Assembly: GCF_000516985.1 (NCBI RefSeq)
Contig: NW_006917103.1
Location: forward strand, 744,001 to 808,000
Direction: 5' to 3'
DNA length: 64,000 bases
DNA from: Pestalotiopsis fici W106-1
Taxonomy: Eukaryota > Ascomycota > Sordariomycetes > Amphisphaeriales > Sporocadaceae
Both the position numbers and the translations under genes were made by a program. The notes under the pieces were generated by a model, which did not search any database, had not been told where the DNA came from, and saw nothing but the letters and a program-made list of their open reading frames with translations. Shown here one piece after another: positions 11,135 through 22,400 of this stretch (position 1 is its first letter; each line of letters begins with the position of its first letter).

Positions 11135-13012
11135 TTACAAAAGAAAATGAAATTCTTTATTTCTTATATTGGTTGAATTATGCCAAATTCGAGAGCTGAA
11201 CATGTAAGAAGTTTCATCGTTCTTATCAAATTCTGTCTCGTGTACCTTTTGCTGCTGCAAATCAAAGTCTATTGTCATGTATAAGCGAGGATCATAGTTG
11301 CCGATGATTTGCTCGGCCTTGACAGATCCGCCATGTCGTCGATTCATTTTGTTGAAATGATTCATCAAAATAAAAACGAGGATAATGAACAAGACATGGA
11401 GCGAGAGCATTGCCCAGATCATGGCAGAACTTGATTGTGGGTTGGAGCTTGGCATGAGCATGAATGGACCACAGACGTGACCCAAAGCATAGCCCATTGA
11501 CATGAAAGCGAGGGTAGCTTTCTTCTGAGTAGCTCCTGCGGTATTGACGCCAGACCAGGAGTATACTATAGGGACTGAGTCAATTAGCAGAATAACGTCT
11601 CCAACCCTGACAAAATCCAAACCTTACCTGATGCATGTACACTTGCTGCGAGATAGTGACCGGCGAGGACGAAGTTTGTCGACGATACTGGCTGCTGCAG
11701 TGCTCGGTGAAGAATCAAGAGACCAGTACTTGATATGCAAGAAAGTGCGATTAATACAGTTCCGAAACGAAGTTTCGTGGTCGCCAGGCCGCCACAGAAG
11801 GCCGCGATGAACTGAATCGCTCCAAATGGCAGGTTTGAAAGAGCGCGGGATGAATCGGTGGCCAAGGAAATGAGAAATCGTTGGCTGATACTTGCTGAGC
11901 CAGCGATTAGTAAACTAACCGAGTTGTTTTCAGTACATTAGCACCAGCGTATTTGTTCATTAGATCAGCACATGACAGCTTACGATGAAATAAATGTGAG
12001 GCCAAACCATAGCCAGGTCCTGACATCTTTTTTAGCTTCTTCAAAAGCTGCGTCGCTCCAGGAGATATTTCTTGGAGCTGTCAGGCGTTGCACTGCCCAT
12101 GCAACCTTTTCCTCGCGGTCGCTCAGAAATTTCAGAGTCAAAGGAGATTCGCCACAAAAAATACAGGTGATAAACATGTATACACAAAAGACGAAGCATG
12201 AACAACATAGGATAACCTGGAAGCGTTAGGCCCAGATTGTAACCACGTTGCAGCGTCTTTCAGGACTAATTCACTAACCACATCAGGTCGAATCGTAGCG
12301 TCGCGCTCGACGAGGAAATACGTGATTACGCTCATTGTCTTCGAATATCAGTTGATGTTCACAACTGCTAGTATACTTGTGGAGTGTGAATTCTTACCAG
12401 ATTCCCAAAGCCAATCATCGAGTACCACCAAGATAACCGTGTAGGCATCTCTTCCCTCGTCCAGTAGACCCACGTCATCCACACCAAGGCAGGAACGAAG
12501 ACGACCTCGAATACGCCTTGCAAAAGTCCAGTAAGTACTGCTCCAGTGAAACTCAGATCTGGTAAGATTATTTGGCGACATCCAATAAGAACCAGACAAG
12601 CACCTAGAAACTTGTCGAGAGGGAATATGGAGTCCAACAAGATCCACGCGACAGGCAGCTGCAGCAGGATCTGGGGCAGGTGAGGCGCGGTATGGAGGCA
12701 GGAGGATTGTGTTGTGCTAAAACCCATGCTCTCCGTCAGACCGAACAAGTCAGCTTGTACAATGGCGACGGACTTTATGCCCAGCATTAGAGCTGTCATA
12801 GTCATGTATGGCAACACCTTTGTATCAAACAATTGTCTTAGTCGGAGATCATCTTGCTGGAGATGGATAAGCACGCGCTCCAAGGCACTGTCTTTTTCGG
12901 CGTCGACATCTTGTTTCCAATCGTTGGGGCTATTGGTTGGGCTGATGAGAGAGAAGCTGAACTGCTTCGGCATAGCGTTCATTGTGATATAACTGGAGTA
13001 TCTCACAACCAA
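11135..13012 (-). CDS. MFS transporter, Dal5/allantoate-permease-like
   Basis: There are five exons: 13012-12398, 12338-12279, 12216-11984, 11914-11628 and 11574-11135. They sum to 1635 bp, 544 residues, with all phases closing. The chain reads as about 12 hydrophobic helices. Landmarks are LPQILLQLPVAWILLD (helix 2-3), WYSMIGFGNL before a small exon, CGESPLTLKFLSDREE in the central loop, KKDVRTWLWFGLTF (helix 7), LSNLPFGAIQ and VYSWSGVNTAGATQKK (helix 10-11). These match the anion:cation symporter (ACS/Dal5) branch of the major facilitator superfamily, plasma-membrane carriers of allantoate, nicotinate and related organic anions; the substrate is not predictable. The N-terminal ATG could also be at internal Met12 or Met15. 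It lies 298 bp downstream of the thioesterase-like frame, same strand. The second intron is the least certain. Confidence 0.8.
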
Positions 13013-13310
13013 CCATTTGTTGAGACAGCGACTGTGGGTTGTGAGAACGAATTCAGCACAGTAATTGAGAGAGGCACATTGCAGATAAACACTGCAGCCT
13101 GAGAGGTGGCTGTGCCATGTTAGGTAGAATGAGCGATGTCACGTGATAAGTTTTCAAGTGGAGTATAGATCTGTCTTGGCTTTGTCTTTACCGATGGAGT
13201 CAACTAACCTATCTAATACTGTGTTGGAGGCCGCCGGGTTTACTCAGCTGAAGCCAGGTGATGGCGTCCGTGGTGCAAAAGGCGGCCAGCCGTGACTATA
13301 GCACTCAAAA

Positions 13311-13931
13311 TTATATCCCGCGAGCTTCTAAAGCCGCGCGCAGCCTTTGTGCAAAAGAAGTCACATATTCAGGTCCAATCATGGTATAGTGACCGCTACC
13401 AACCTCATGAAAGCGAGGTTCCGATCTGCACAAATCCTCCCAGCGGCTGAGCTGTTTATGTACCCATTCATCGCGCGAAAGTGCCGCCACTCTCAGTGGC
13501 TCTGCATGAAATATATCGATCACACTGACCGAACCTGTCGGTTCATAGTCAATGGCCATGCTCTGTAGCCCGTAAGCCACGTCAGCCCACCGAAGCAACG
13601 AAGTCTCATCTAGCACCAGCTCGCGAAATCGACCCACGTCCGCAAGCTTCATGACAGCGTGCGAAGCATCATTGCGTGCGATATCCACATTGAACGTGCC
13701 TTTCTCGAATAGATCGCGCATCTTTGCAGCTGAAATCTTGCCCAACGAACTGATAGGTATGAGGTAGAGTGAGGCCTCATGCACCGCGAAGATGCATTGT
13801 TGTGCTGCCGTGTTGACCATCATACACGAACCGATTATTCGACTATCGATATCAGCCATGTGCTTCGCCTCGAGTGGCCATTGGATCGGAATATATGCCA
13901 CTGTGACTGCTATTGGCGCTATCAGGTTCAT
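13311..13931 (-). CDS. Orphan thioesterase-like domain, possibly a relic
   Basis: The open frame encodes 206 residues. The C-terminal third resembles thioesterase ends of fungal NRPS-like enzymes: FHAEPLRVAA (where the fold places the Asp region), an Arg/Trp-rich segment, then a GSGHYTMIGPEYV block holding the putative catalytic His and an ending L..AL.ARGI. No nucleophile-elbow GxSxG is visible upstream, so this is not a complete alpha/beta-hydrolase as read. An upstream ATG (about 14005) opens another frame (MGPLLKYLRNIL) that runs into this region out of register. That hints at a lost exon or frameshift, so a truncated biosynthetic-gene remnant is as likely as a small gene. It sits just upstream of the MFS transporter on the same strand. 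Family assignment is from motif memory only. Confidence 0.5.
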   Translation of the reverse strand: MNLIAPIAVTVAYIPIQWPLEAKHMADIDSRIIGSCMMVNTAAQQCIFAVHEASLYLIPISSLGKISAAKMRDLFEKGTFNVDIARNDASHAVMKLADVGRFRELVLDETSLLRWADVAYGLQSMAIDYEPTGSVSVIDIFHAEPLRVAALSRDEWVHKQLSRWEDLCRSEPRFHEVGSGHYTMIGPEYVTSFAQRLRAALEARGI

Positions 13932-14009
13932 TCCCTTGTCCCTCGAAGGTCAGAAGTGAGAGAATATTTCGCAAGTACTTCAGCAAGGGGCCCATGATGT
14001 CTAGAATCA

Positions 14010-16007
14010 ATAATATAAATAGTTTCTGCGAGACTGTTGACAAGCTGTGAGTACAAGATTTGGAAAATCTGGTTGAACAAAGCATTGAATCAATGACCAA
14101 ATGTGCGTAACATCTCTTTATATCGTTAAATTGAAACGATGGGGAGCTAACTACCGTGTAAATAGTATGAAGGATGCTGCAGCTTAGGTCAGATTTACCT
14201 TGAATGGCTCTTGCCCACTTATTGCGCAGTGCGTGACTGGCTTTTGATTGCATGATCCGCTTCGTATACCGTTCCTACCAAACGATTAACCCATAGTTTT
14301 CAAAGGCTTCGCGACAACACCATTGGTGCCCTCCGTGATGACAAGGCTTGGGCATTGCGACTTGTTTTTCTCGAATAAACCCCCACATGAGATATTGTCA
14401 TCTTCGGACAGTTTGAAGTCTTTTTACGGACTGCACAGTGTTATTGTCATGAACAAGAGCTGGACGTGTGTACATGCCAATTGAGCCGCATACTAGTGAT
14501 GGACGCCCGCTTAGATATAGACGCTATACAATCTGTCACGGAACATTGTCGTGGAGGCAATGCTGTGCGAATGTTATGCAGGTAGTGGGCCGGCGATATG
14601 GCTTCCCAAGGTAACAATACTTAGAAAATAGGATAGCCCTAAGGCCACACCCTCCATTGATTTCTACTTCAGGTATATACAGCATGAACGTGTCACCAGA
14701 GATCTACAGGAAAATGTAGATCTTGCCATGGAGCTCGAATCGGAGTTTCCTCCCCGAGACTAGGCCCTTGGAATTGTGATGCAGACTGCCCGTTGGTGCA
14801 AGCCGCCCGTTGGTACAAACCGCCCGTTTGATGCAGGGTGGGGACGAGAGAACGAAAGGTGCGTAAACCCAGTTTGTAGCATAAAACACCAGAATACTGT
14901 GCATTGCATTCTAAGCAGATATCGCCCATCTCAAATACAAGCACACAAACATTGCTTCGCAGTCCAAATCCCTGCTGACTATCCGCTGACTCACTAAGAG
15001 CTCGATCGAGTTGAGCACGGCATCTCTTACGCCTTTATTGAATTCAATTTTATCTCGCTTGACACCACGTACGGATTTATGTAAAGAAAACTATTATGAA
15101 TCCGGTATACGAGTGCAATAGACATAAGAGACCTGATGAAGAGTTTGTATCGATATATTAAACCAGGCCACTGCGCCAGCTGAACAAAATAAAAGTCTCA
15201 ACTCTAAGAGATAGTCTAATACTGGATATTGACACCGATATAATAATCCTGACATGTTCTGACGTTACCCAGAGACCCCATGATCATTGTTCAGTTTGAC
15301 AACACTGAGGATTTCAGATAGTGTCTTTTCCACGAGGCAAGCGCAGTTCCATAACAGCCTCATTTTCAAGAGCGTTGTAGGTGTAGGTCCGGGTCAATTC
15401 AAGACCTCCATCTTGAGCAAGCGCCTCCCAATCGCCCTTCGTTCGGTCCATACTAGCGAATGCACCTAGCATGGACACGTACGTATCTGAGGATAAGACA
15501 GTTGAAGTAAAGGAATAAATAGAATTGCAGCCGTATCCATTCTTGCAACCATCTGTAATGAACTTGAGTACGCGTATAAGAAAAAACGAAAAAAAAAAAC
15601 GTAAGAACTAGGACTTAATGGCTATGGATAGTTTGTAACAGGTTTAGCATGGTGTACAGCTACCACGAAGTTCCTTCCTTTATTACGATATCTCTTTACT
15701 TGACATCTTATTCCTTCTGGTAATTCCATATACGATTTTGTGCACATATCACTCATCGCCGTCTTGGTCAAAGCTGGTTACGCAAGTCTGCAAGGCTCGA
15801 TGGTTCTGGCAGGCCATCGATGTATAAAGCCAACAGTTCCTTTGCGTTTTTAAAGCTGATATCTACCACTCTTTTACCCCTCGGAGACTTCGCATTATAT
15901 GATATCCACAGCTGCACAAATTGTGCAGGAGAGCTGGCCCATTAGCATCGACCTGTCTTGTTACCCCTAGTCTGAGCCCCGTCGTTTCTCCCCTGCAGTC
16001 CTTCAAC
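14010..16007. other. Intergenic region
   Basis: About 2 kb holds only short unsupported frames. It contains a 3 x 17 bp tandem repeat at 14788-14838. No further gene is recognised. An A-rich tract lies at 15580-15600. Confidence 0.5.
14788..14838 (+). repeat. 17-bp tandem repeat, three units
   Basis: GCCCGTT recurs at 14788, 14805 and 14822, an exact 17-bp period. The first two units are nearly identical (GCCCGTTGGTGCAAGCC and GCCCGTTGGTACAAACC) and the third has diverged. Confidence 0.8.
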
Positions 16008-17000
16008 ATGGCTGAGATCCCTCCGGAAAAGGCTCCACAGCCGGGTCTGAACATTTTTGGCTGTGCATCTGTCAACCCTTTCAAGCTGACCATAGCAGCT
16101 GAAGAGCTTGGGTAGCACACCTAATAATCTTTCGACGCCTAACTAATATTTAAACAGCATTCCGTATAATTACGTCAACTTGGACATGGGTGCTGGCGAG
16201 CCCAAGGCCGAGTGGTACGCTTCCATCAATCCCAACGGCCGCATGCCCGCTGTGGTTCACGTCAAGGACGACGGTACAACTGTGACGGTCTTTGAAAGCG
16301 CGGCCTGTCTGCTGTATATGGCAAGCGAGTTCGATAAGGAGCATAAGTTGTCATACCCCATCGGCACGCCTGATTATTGGACTCAGCTATCCTGGGTAAG
16401 TTAATCTGCATTCACTCACAAACACGTACAAATATTTAAAATTTGGAACAGCTTTCGTGGCAGGTTGCCGGCTACGGCCCAATGATGGGACAGGCGGCCT
16501 ATTTCAATCGCTATGCCACTGAACCAGTGAAGTTCGCCAGCTGGCGGTACACGGCTGAATGTCGTCGGCTCAACGACGTGCTGGATAAACGTCTGGTAAG
16601 TAAGAATCTTCTTTTGATTAGCATTTCATCATCTGTTTCCCTCGTTCTCGGCATCTAACTTGTATAGTCTGTGTCCCCATTTGTCGCTGGAAATCAGTTG
16701 ACTATTGCGGATCTTGCCGTGTTCATTTTCGCCCACTCCAACAAGTGGTGCGGTATTGATATTAATCATTACCCTCATGTGAAGGCTTGGCATGATAGGA
16801 TCGCGCAACGCCCTGCTATTCAAAAGGGGCTTCTAGTTCCTGTTCCTTACCCGTTTAGCGATGAGGCTGTCTCCAACCCCGATAACCAGGAGCCCTATCA
16901 TATGATGAGAAAATATGGCGGCCAAATGATCAAGGGGGCAACGGCACAGTGGCAGGCAGACGTGGTAGGCGTGCCATCTGACCACTCCAACTATGAATGA
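16008..17000 (+). CDS. Glutathione S-transferase-like (URE2/theta type)
   Basis: There are four exons: 16008-16111, 16158-16395, 16452-16595 and 16668-17000. They sum to 819 bp, 272 residues, with phases closing. The N-terminal thioredoxin-like half has INPNGRMPAVVH and FESAACLLYMA, the cis-Pro and Glu-Ser glutathione-binding region. The helical C-terminal half has LSWQVAGYGPMMGQAAYF and NQLTIADLAVF (N-capping/Asp motif). The layout WL.WQ....GPM.GQ is typical of the fungal URE2-like/theta GSTs that conjugate electrophiles or reduce peroxides; the substrate is unknown. The start is the ATG in TTCAACATGGCTG. The first intron donor (GTAGCA) is slightly unusual. A 46 bp first intron contains CTAAC. 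The C-terminal tail after residue 235 is longer than in short GSTs. Confidence 0.88.
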
Positions 17001-19420
17001 AGGGCTATTATCTTACGGCTTAAAAGTGAAGATCTCTCACTTTTTTATTTTCATAGTTTGTTGCTCGTAGGTGATTACTTAACATGACATGCATAGTTTC
17101 GACATGTAAATTCAGTCTACGTCCCCTTTAGTTATAATCACTAAATTCAAGGTTCCCATGTATACGTGGAGTAGTATGCTTGTATGTCAACCTTGAATTG
17201 CCTCGTTCTCTTTACGTAAGTGATGGGCAGGCCGGAATGCCTAGACATAGCTGCGCCCAGGCTCATCCCGGGTAGCTTGAGAAATGGTGATTCGGCGAGA
17301 GGAAAATACATACCATATCACCAGCACAACAAAAGCAGGGGAAAAAAACTAAAAAACTGCCGTGGTTCCATTATTCATGGCAGTGAGCATGTGAGCCCTT
17401 TCACGGTATATTCAAACTAGTATTACATGGCTAAGATAAGCATTTCGCGCATAAACAGGCTCGTTCGAACCAGGCGGGCTTTGTGGATGTTTTGCTGCCG
17501 GGACAGTTTATCCCTCCCCCCCCCCCCCCCCTCTTGCCTTGACTTTCTCTTTCCCTCCCTCGGTCTATCTGTGTTCTTTCTTGCCCTCTTGTTAGAAAAT
17601 GGTGGGGCAAAGGACGCAGGGAAGGCGTTGGTAGGAGCGCTCATTAATTTAGATTAGATCATCTCAATTGGGCCACGGCTTTACATAGTAGGGCCAACGG
17701 CTCATGCACATGTGCGCCCCCACCGTAGTTACCTACATAGGTATGTAGATACCGAGCCATGGAAGAGCCCCTAACCTCATTTACACAATAGGCTGCAATA
17801 ATAAGATACCATACACCCACCTCCTTTACAATTTGCTGCATATTGACTCCAAGGTTCTCCTTTATTACTAGGATTAATGAAACACTCATACTACTTCCTG
17901 GCGCTTACCAGGAGTTTAAGTCGATGCATCCCAGCCGTTGATTTGTTTTAGTTTAGGTGGGTGTGCAGGGAAGAGAGCTAAGGCAGGTGACGCACTGCAA
18001 CTAAAAGGCTCGGGACGATCCTAGCTCGATGTAGATTGTAAGGCTGAGTGAGCACCACGGTACAAAGATGTCTCAATGCTTTGCCGCATCTCAACGGATA
18101 GGGCAATTCTATCTGTAGGTCAAAGAAACTGGCCAGATGACAGTCCTGGGTGGGGGGACAAGCTGCGGCATTCACACTCTGAAATCAGCTTAATATGAAA
18201 TTCTTGGGCCTATTACTGGTGGGATAAGTATCCTGGCCCTGCACCAAACATGTTGTTCTGAGGCGTGTTTGGTTGCAGTCATGTTTGTCATACCCGTCAA
18301 AAACAAACGATCAACCTTGGATCTTTGGGTTCGGGTCGTCTCTGTCTGCTTCGGTCCGAAGCAAGCGGAACGGGGTGTGCATATAACTTAGCAAAACGAG
18401 AGGGTTATTATTAGTAGGTTACATTGAATGTTTGTAGGATTGCAGCCCCGCCTGTAGCTCACCAGGAATGTACACTACTCGCGTCCCGCTACGGAAGGAT
18501 AATATCGCCTTGCCACTGCGTGATAGTACTCGATGCACTGTGCTACGAACATGCACCCCAACCTTGTAAGGTCACGGAAACAATATAACCGTCTTGGAAG
18601 AAATGGGAAAGACGACAGGAGGCGCAGTGGCAACCAATGACAGACAGAGGCCAGGTGCCTCGCGTGAAGCGTTGCGTCAGCTGATGATAGCTGGAGACAG
18701 CTGCCGAAGAAATCATGTTCTTGGCGGAGTGAAGATCACTCCTTGGCATAGGAGAAAAGATACTAGGAAGAAGGGATGCTAGTACTATAGTTTATTAATG
18801 TTAACGAATGGTATAACTGCTGTCTATAATTAAAGGATGCGGAGTGCTTTATGGTCGGCATGAATGGGTGAAGCTATCATGGCTCTCTCCTGGATGTACA
18901 CCTGGGTCGGCAACTTGGGTGCTCCATCGAAGGTGAGATGCGCTGACCCGGATGATCACGAACAGGCGCGGCTACTCGTGATAGTAAGTCTAATGAATTA
19001 CTTATGCCACAATCAAGAGACTGTAAAGTCATTTATTTCATGTATAAAAGTCTATCGCTCAATCCAATTCCTGACATGTCCCTCCTGACACGGCCTCTAG
19101 TGCTGCTAATGATGGCGATGCAATCTAGTAATAGCCACTGTAACCATCCACTAAACTACTACCTAAACACGGCGGTATTTATTGGCAAAAACAAAAACCC
19201 GAAGTCCTTTTCTTTTCCTTTTTCATTTTCATTACTGCACACAGATTCGTTTCAAGACATCGGATACTTGGCATGATAGGCTCACAGATTCGCAGTCACG
19301 AAGGGAGGATCAGTCGTTTAAATTAATATTTCCTTAGTTATATTTTCAGTATTATCCCTGTGGAAAGTTCACTCGAGAATTTTCTTATCTTGATTTTCCA
19401 TGGAGAAGTAGCTTTTAGTT
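17001..19420. other. Intergenic region
   Basis: About 2.4 kb has no supported gene. It contains an 11-bp perfect inverted repeat at 17144-17199 just past the GST gene, and a run of about 16 C within 17515-17530. Small frames here show no family resemblance. Confidence 0.55.
17144..17199 (+). repeat. 11-bp inverted repeat downstream of GST gene
   Basis: AATTCAAGGTT at 17144-17154 is perfectly complementary to AACCTTGAATT at 17189-17199, with a 34-base spacer. It could form a hairpin in the 3' flank or be the end of a small element. Confidence 0.75.
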
Positions 19421-22400
19421 TTAGCATTCATCCGAGAGACACACTTTACAGCGAGGCAAATCGTCCCACAAAGCCCATCCCCTGATGCTTCCCGTGCCGT
19501 CACGCTCATTGCACGGATTGTTATCATTGTCGTTGGGGTCCAACCGGTCGGGCGTGAATCTCTCGCCAAAAAGCTCAATCTGAAAACCACACGAGTCTTC
19601 ATCAGAGAACTGCGGGCCGCTGTCGCGGAACGTGCCCTGCTGGTCGCACCAACTAAAGCTGGTGTTGTCCCTTGAGATATCGCAAAGGGGCGTTTTCTCG
19701 CCAGGGCCTCCAGCTAAAGCCTGACGATTATTGCCAGCGTCGCCTTTGAAGTTTTCAAGATACGTGTTAGTTTTTGCTTCATACATGATCTTGTGGATAT
19801 AAGAGAAGAGAGGGAGGAAGGGGAGACAAACCGGGTGCATAAAAAAGCCAAATGTTGACAAGGCGTCCGGTGTTGGTGTTGGTGAAAAGCCCCAGGCACA
19901 TGGAGACCGACGTCGTCGGCGCCGGAGCCGCCGATGTCGTGCTAGATGAGGTCGTCGAGGAGGAGGAGGTGGTGGGTTTAATGGTGGTCGTCGGTGCCGT
20001 GTACTCGGACGAGCTCGGATCTTTGGGGTCCTGATATCCTGGGGGGTAGCCCGTTGGGGCCGGCGCGCACCAAAAGCCCGAGCAGATGTGGCCACCGCAC
20101 CCGTCCGGGTTTGCGCAGGTCGGGCCCACCGCTGGTCCCGTCGTGAGGGTGATTTGCCCGCCGCCGCCGTCTGCAGGCAAGGTGCAAGAGCCACCAGATT
20201 GGCGTTTCGCAAACATGGTCTCGTTGCCTTTGACTATTCTGGGTAGCAGTTCTGCAAACACGGCAGCCTGGCCACAGTCCGCAGGGGGCGTGTAATCATT
20301 GATGTCGGTTGGCAACTCGGGGCAACTGGTTGAATCGCCTCCCAGCAGGCAGTTTATATCTCCATCCATACCATTCCAGATCAATGCTCGCTTTTCGCCA
20401 GATCCCACGCTGACAAGGCGTGGTGGTATTATTTCTCGTTCAAAGGCCCGAATCATGTTCTTCACGGCCTTGGGCCCACTGCTATCCGCTGCATTTACTA
20501 TACAGAGAAACGAAGATTCAGCTTAGTAATCCATGAGATGCGTTGCCAACACGAGCGCAAAGGCAGGACGAGTAGACTAGAGTGTGGGCAGTATACTTAC
20601 ATTGTCCCTGCCAATCAGAGGGTAATCCTTTGTAGTATCCAGCAACAGCAGCCACCTGCGGAGCTGCAAAGGAGGTGCCATGCCACGTCGTGTAGCCGGA
20701 AATGTCGGGCAACTTGAGGTTCTGACCTCCTGCATATGTCGTCAAGAAGTCTGCATACTGCGAAAAGGCTGCTTCTATACCGTATGGATTAGTGGCACCC
20801 ACGACGATGAAGTTGGGAAGATATCCAACATCATCCGAGTCATTCCGATCTTTCCACAGTGGGTCCACAGCGTTAGTTGGGTTGGCAAATAGTTGAGGGT
20901 AGGTATCAACGGCTTTGCGACCTTCTCTGCCAAAGTTTCCAGACGCGGCAACGAGTGTGACACCTGCTCTATCCATCCACTTGAGGATGTCGTAGAGTCT
21001 ATTGATGAATGGCTGGTACCAGAAGCGGGAGTCTGAGCCCCAGGACATATTGATGACTGACGTGGCGGGCGACCTCCCGTTGCTGTTCATATCTTCCCAT
21101 GCGAGCAGGAGGTCCTCTAGATACCAATCCCGAGGATCAGGATCAAAGGTCCTCTGGGCATCATCCGTCATTTCACTCGCGGGAGCATAGCCGGTGAAGG
21201 CGACCTTGCATTTCCTGCAGACACCCAATGTCTTACCATTTATAAAGGCCGCCACTTGGGTTCCATGAAGCCGAGTAGGCTCTCCAATGGGGTTGCCATA
21301 AGCAAATGCATTTAAGGGACGAGGAGGAGTCGCCTGGTCGGACCACTCTTCGTGTCTGGTGTCGACACCTCCAGGTTCCCCCACGACATAGACAGTCATT
21401 TCAGGACTGGCCGAATCGTCGTAAAAGAATACATATTGTCCCTGTAGAACTCCTCCTCTTCCTGGGGGCTGAGCATCCGCGGCTTTCCATCTTTGGCCTT
21501 TTGGAAGAGATACCAAGGCACCATTCCATCTTTCTACCACAGTTGCTGATGTAGCTGCTCTTTTCCACGGTTGCGGGTTGATTTTCGATCGATCTTCACT
21601 GGTTATCGGCGAGTATTTATCATTTGATTGGTTTCGAGCCCTTGCTTCGAGATCCAATGTATCTAATCCCCTGGGGGTTATCTGATCGTTGCTCTCCACT
21701 ATCATCATTCTCGGATTTCCTGGCGGCTTGTTGTTCTTGTTCCACTCCTGGTAATCTACGACATTGTCTCTCCCGACAATGGACTCGACTGCAGTTTTGA
21801 CCTCTGGGGATAGGCCTTTTACCCAGAAGAAGGCCGTGTAGCCGCCCGCGAAGCTGTCAGACTTAACTTCACGGCCGTTGTCCCCTTCAATTTGTGTACC
21901 GAGCGCCGCTCTGATTTCACTAATTTTAGTCTTGTCTCTGGGATTCTCAGGATAAATCACATAGGGCACAGGTTCGCAAGCACGTTTGTGCAAAGTATGA
22001 TCTCCATTTGCGACTTTCCTTCGACGTGACGTCCCGCCGGCCGCTTCAACGGTGCAGGTTTCGATTGCGGTGGTGGTTCCCTGGGTAGTTGATTGGCTTA
22101 CAGAGCAGCCTGAGATGGTCTCGCACGTTTTTGTTGTCACAGTGGCCGTTGTTGAAGTTACTGTATCACCTGAAGTTACCGAGAAGGTGGTACCGATTGA
22201 ACAGATGGACGCGGTCTGCGTCGTCGTGCACTCGGACGGCTCTTCCGAGTACGTGAGCTCACCACCCGGACCGATGGTGATTGGCGGCCAGGGCGGCAGT
22301 GGCCCTTCTAGTGTAAACCCAGAGGGCCATCGAATTCCTGGAGGTGGGCCCGGGGGATAAATGCCAGGTGGGAAGGACCAGAACCAGCCGCCGATTTCGA

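Noticed and set aside
17515..17530. Poly-C run as a functional element
   Set aside because: It is a simple homopolymer in intergenic DNA with no other signal.
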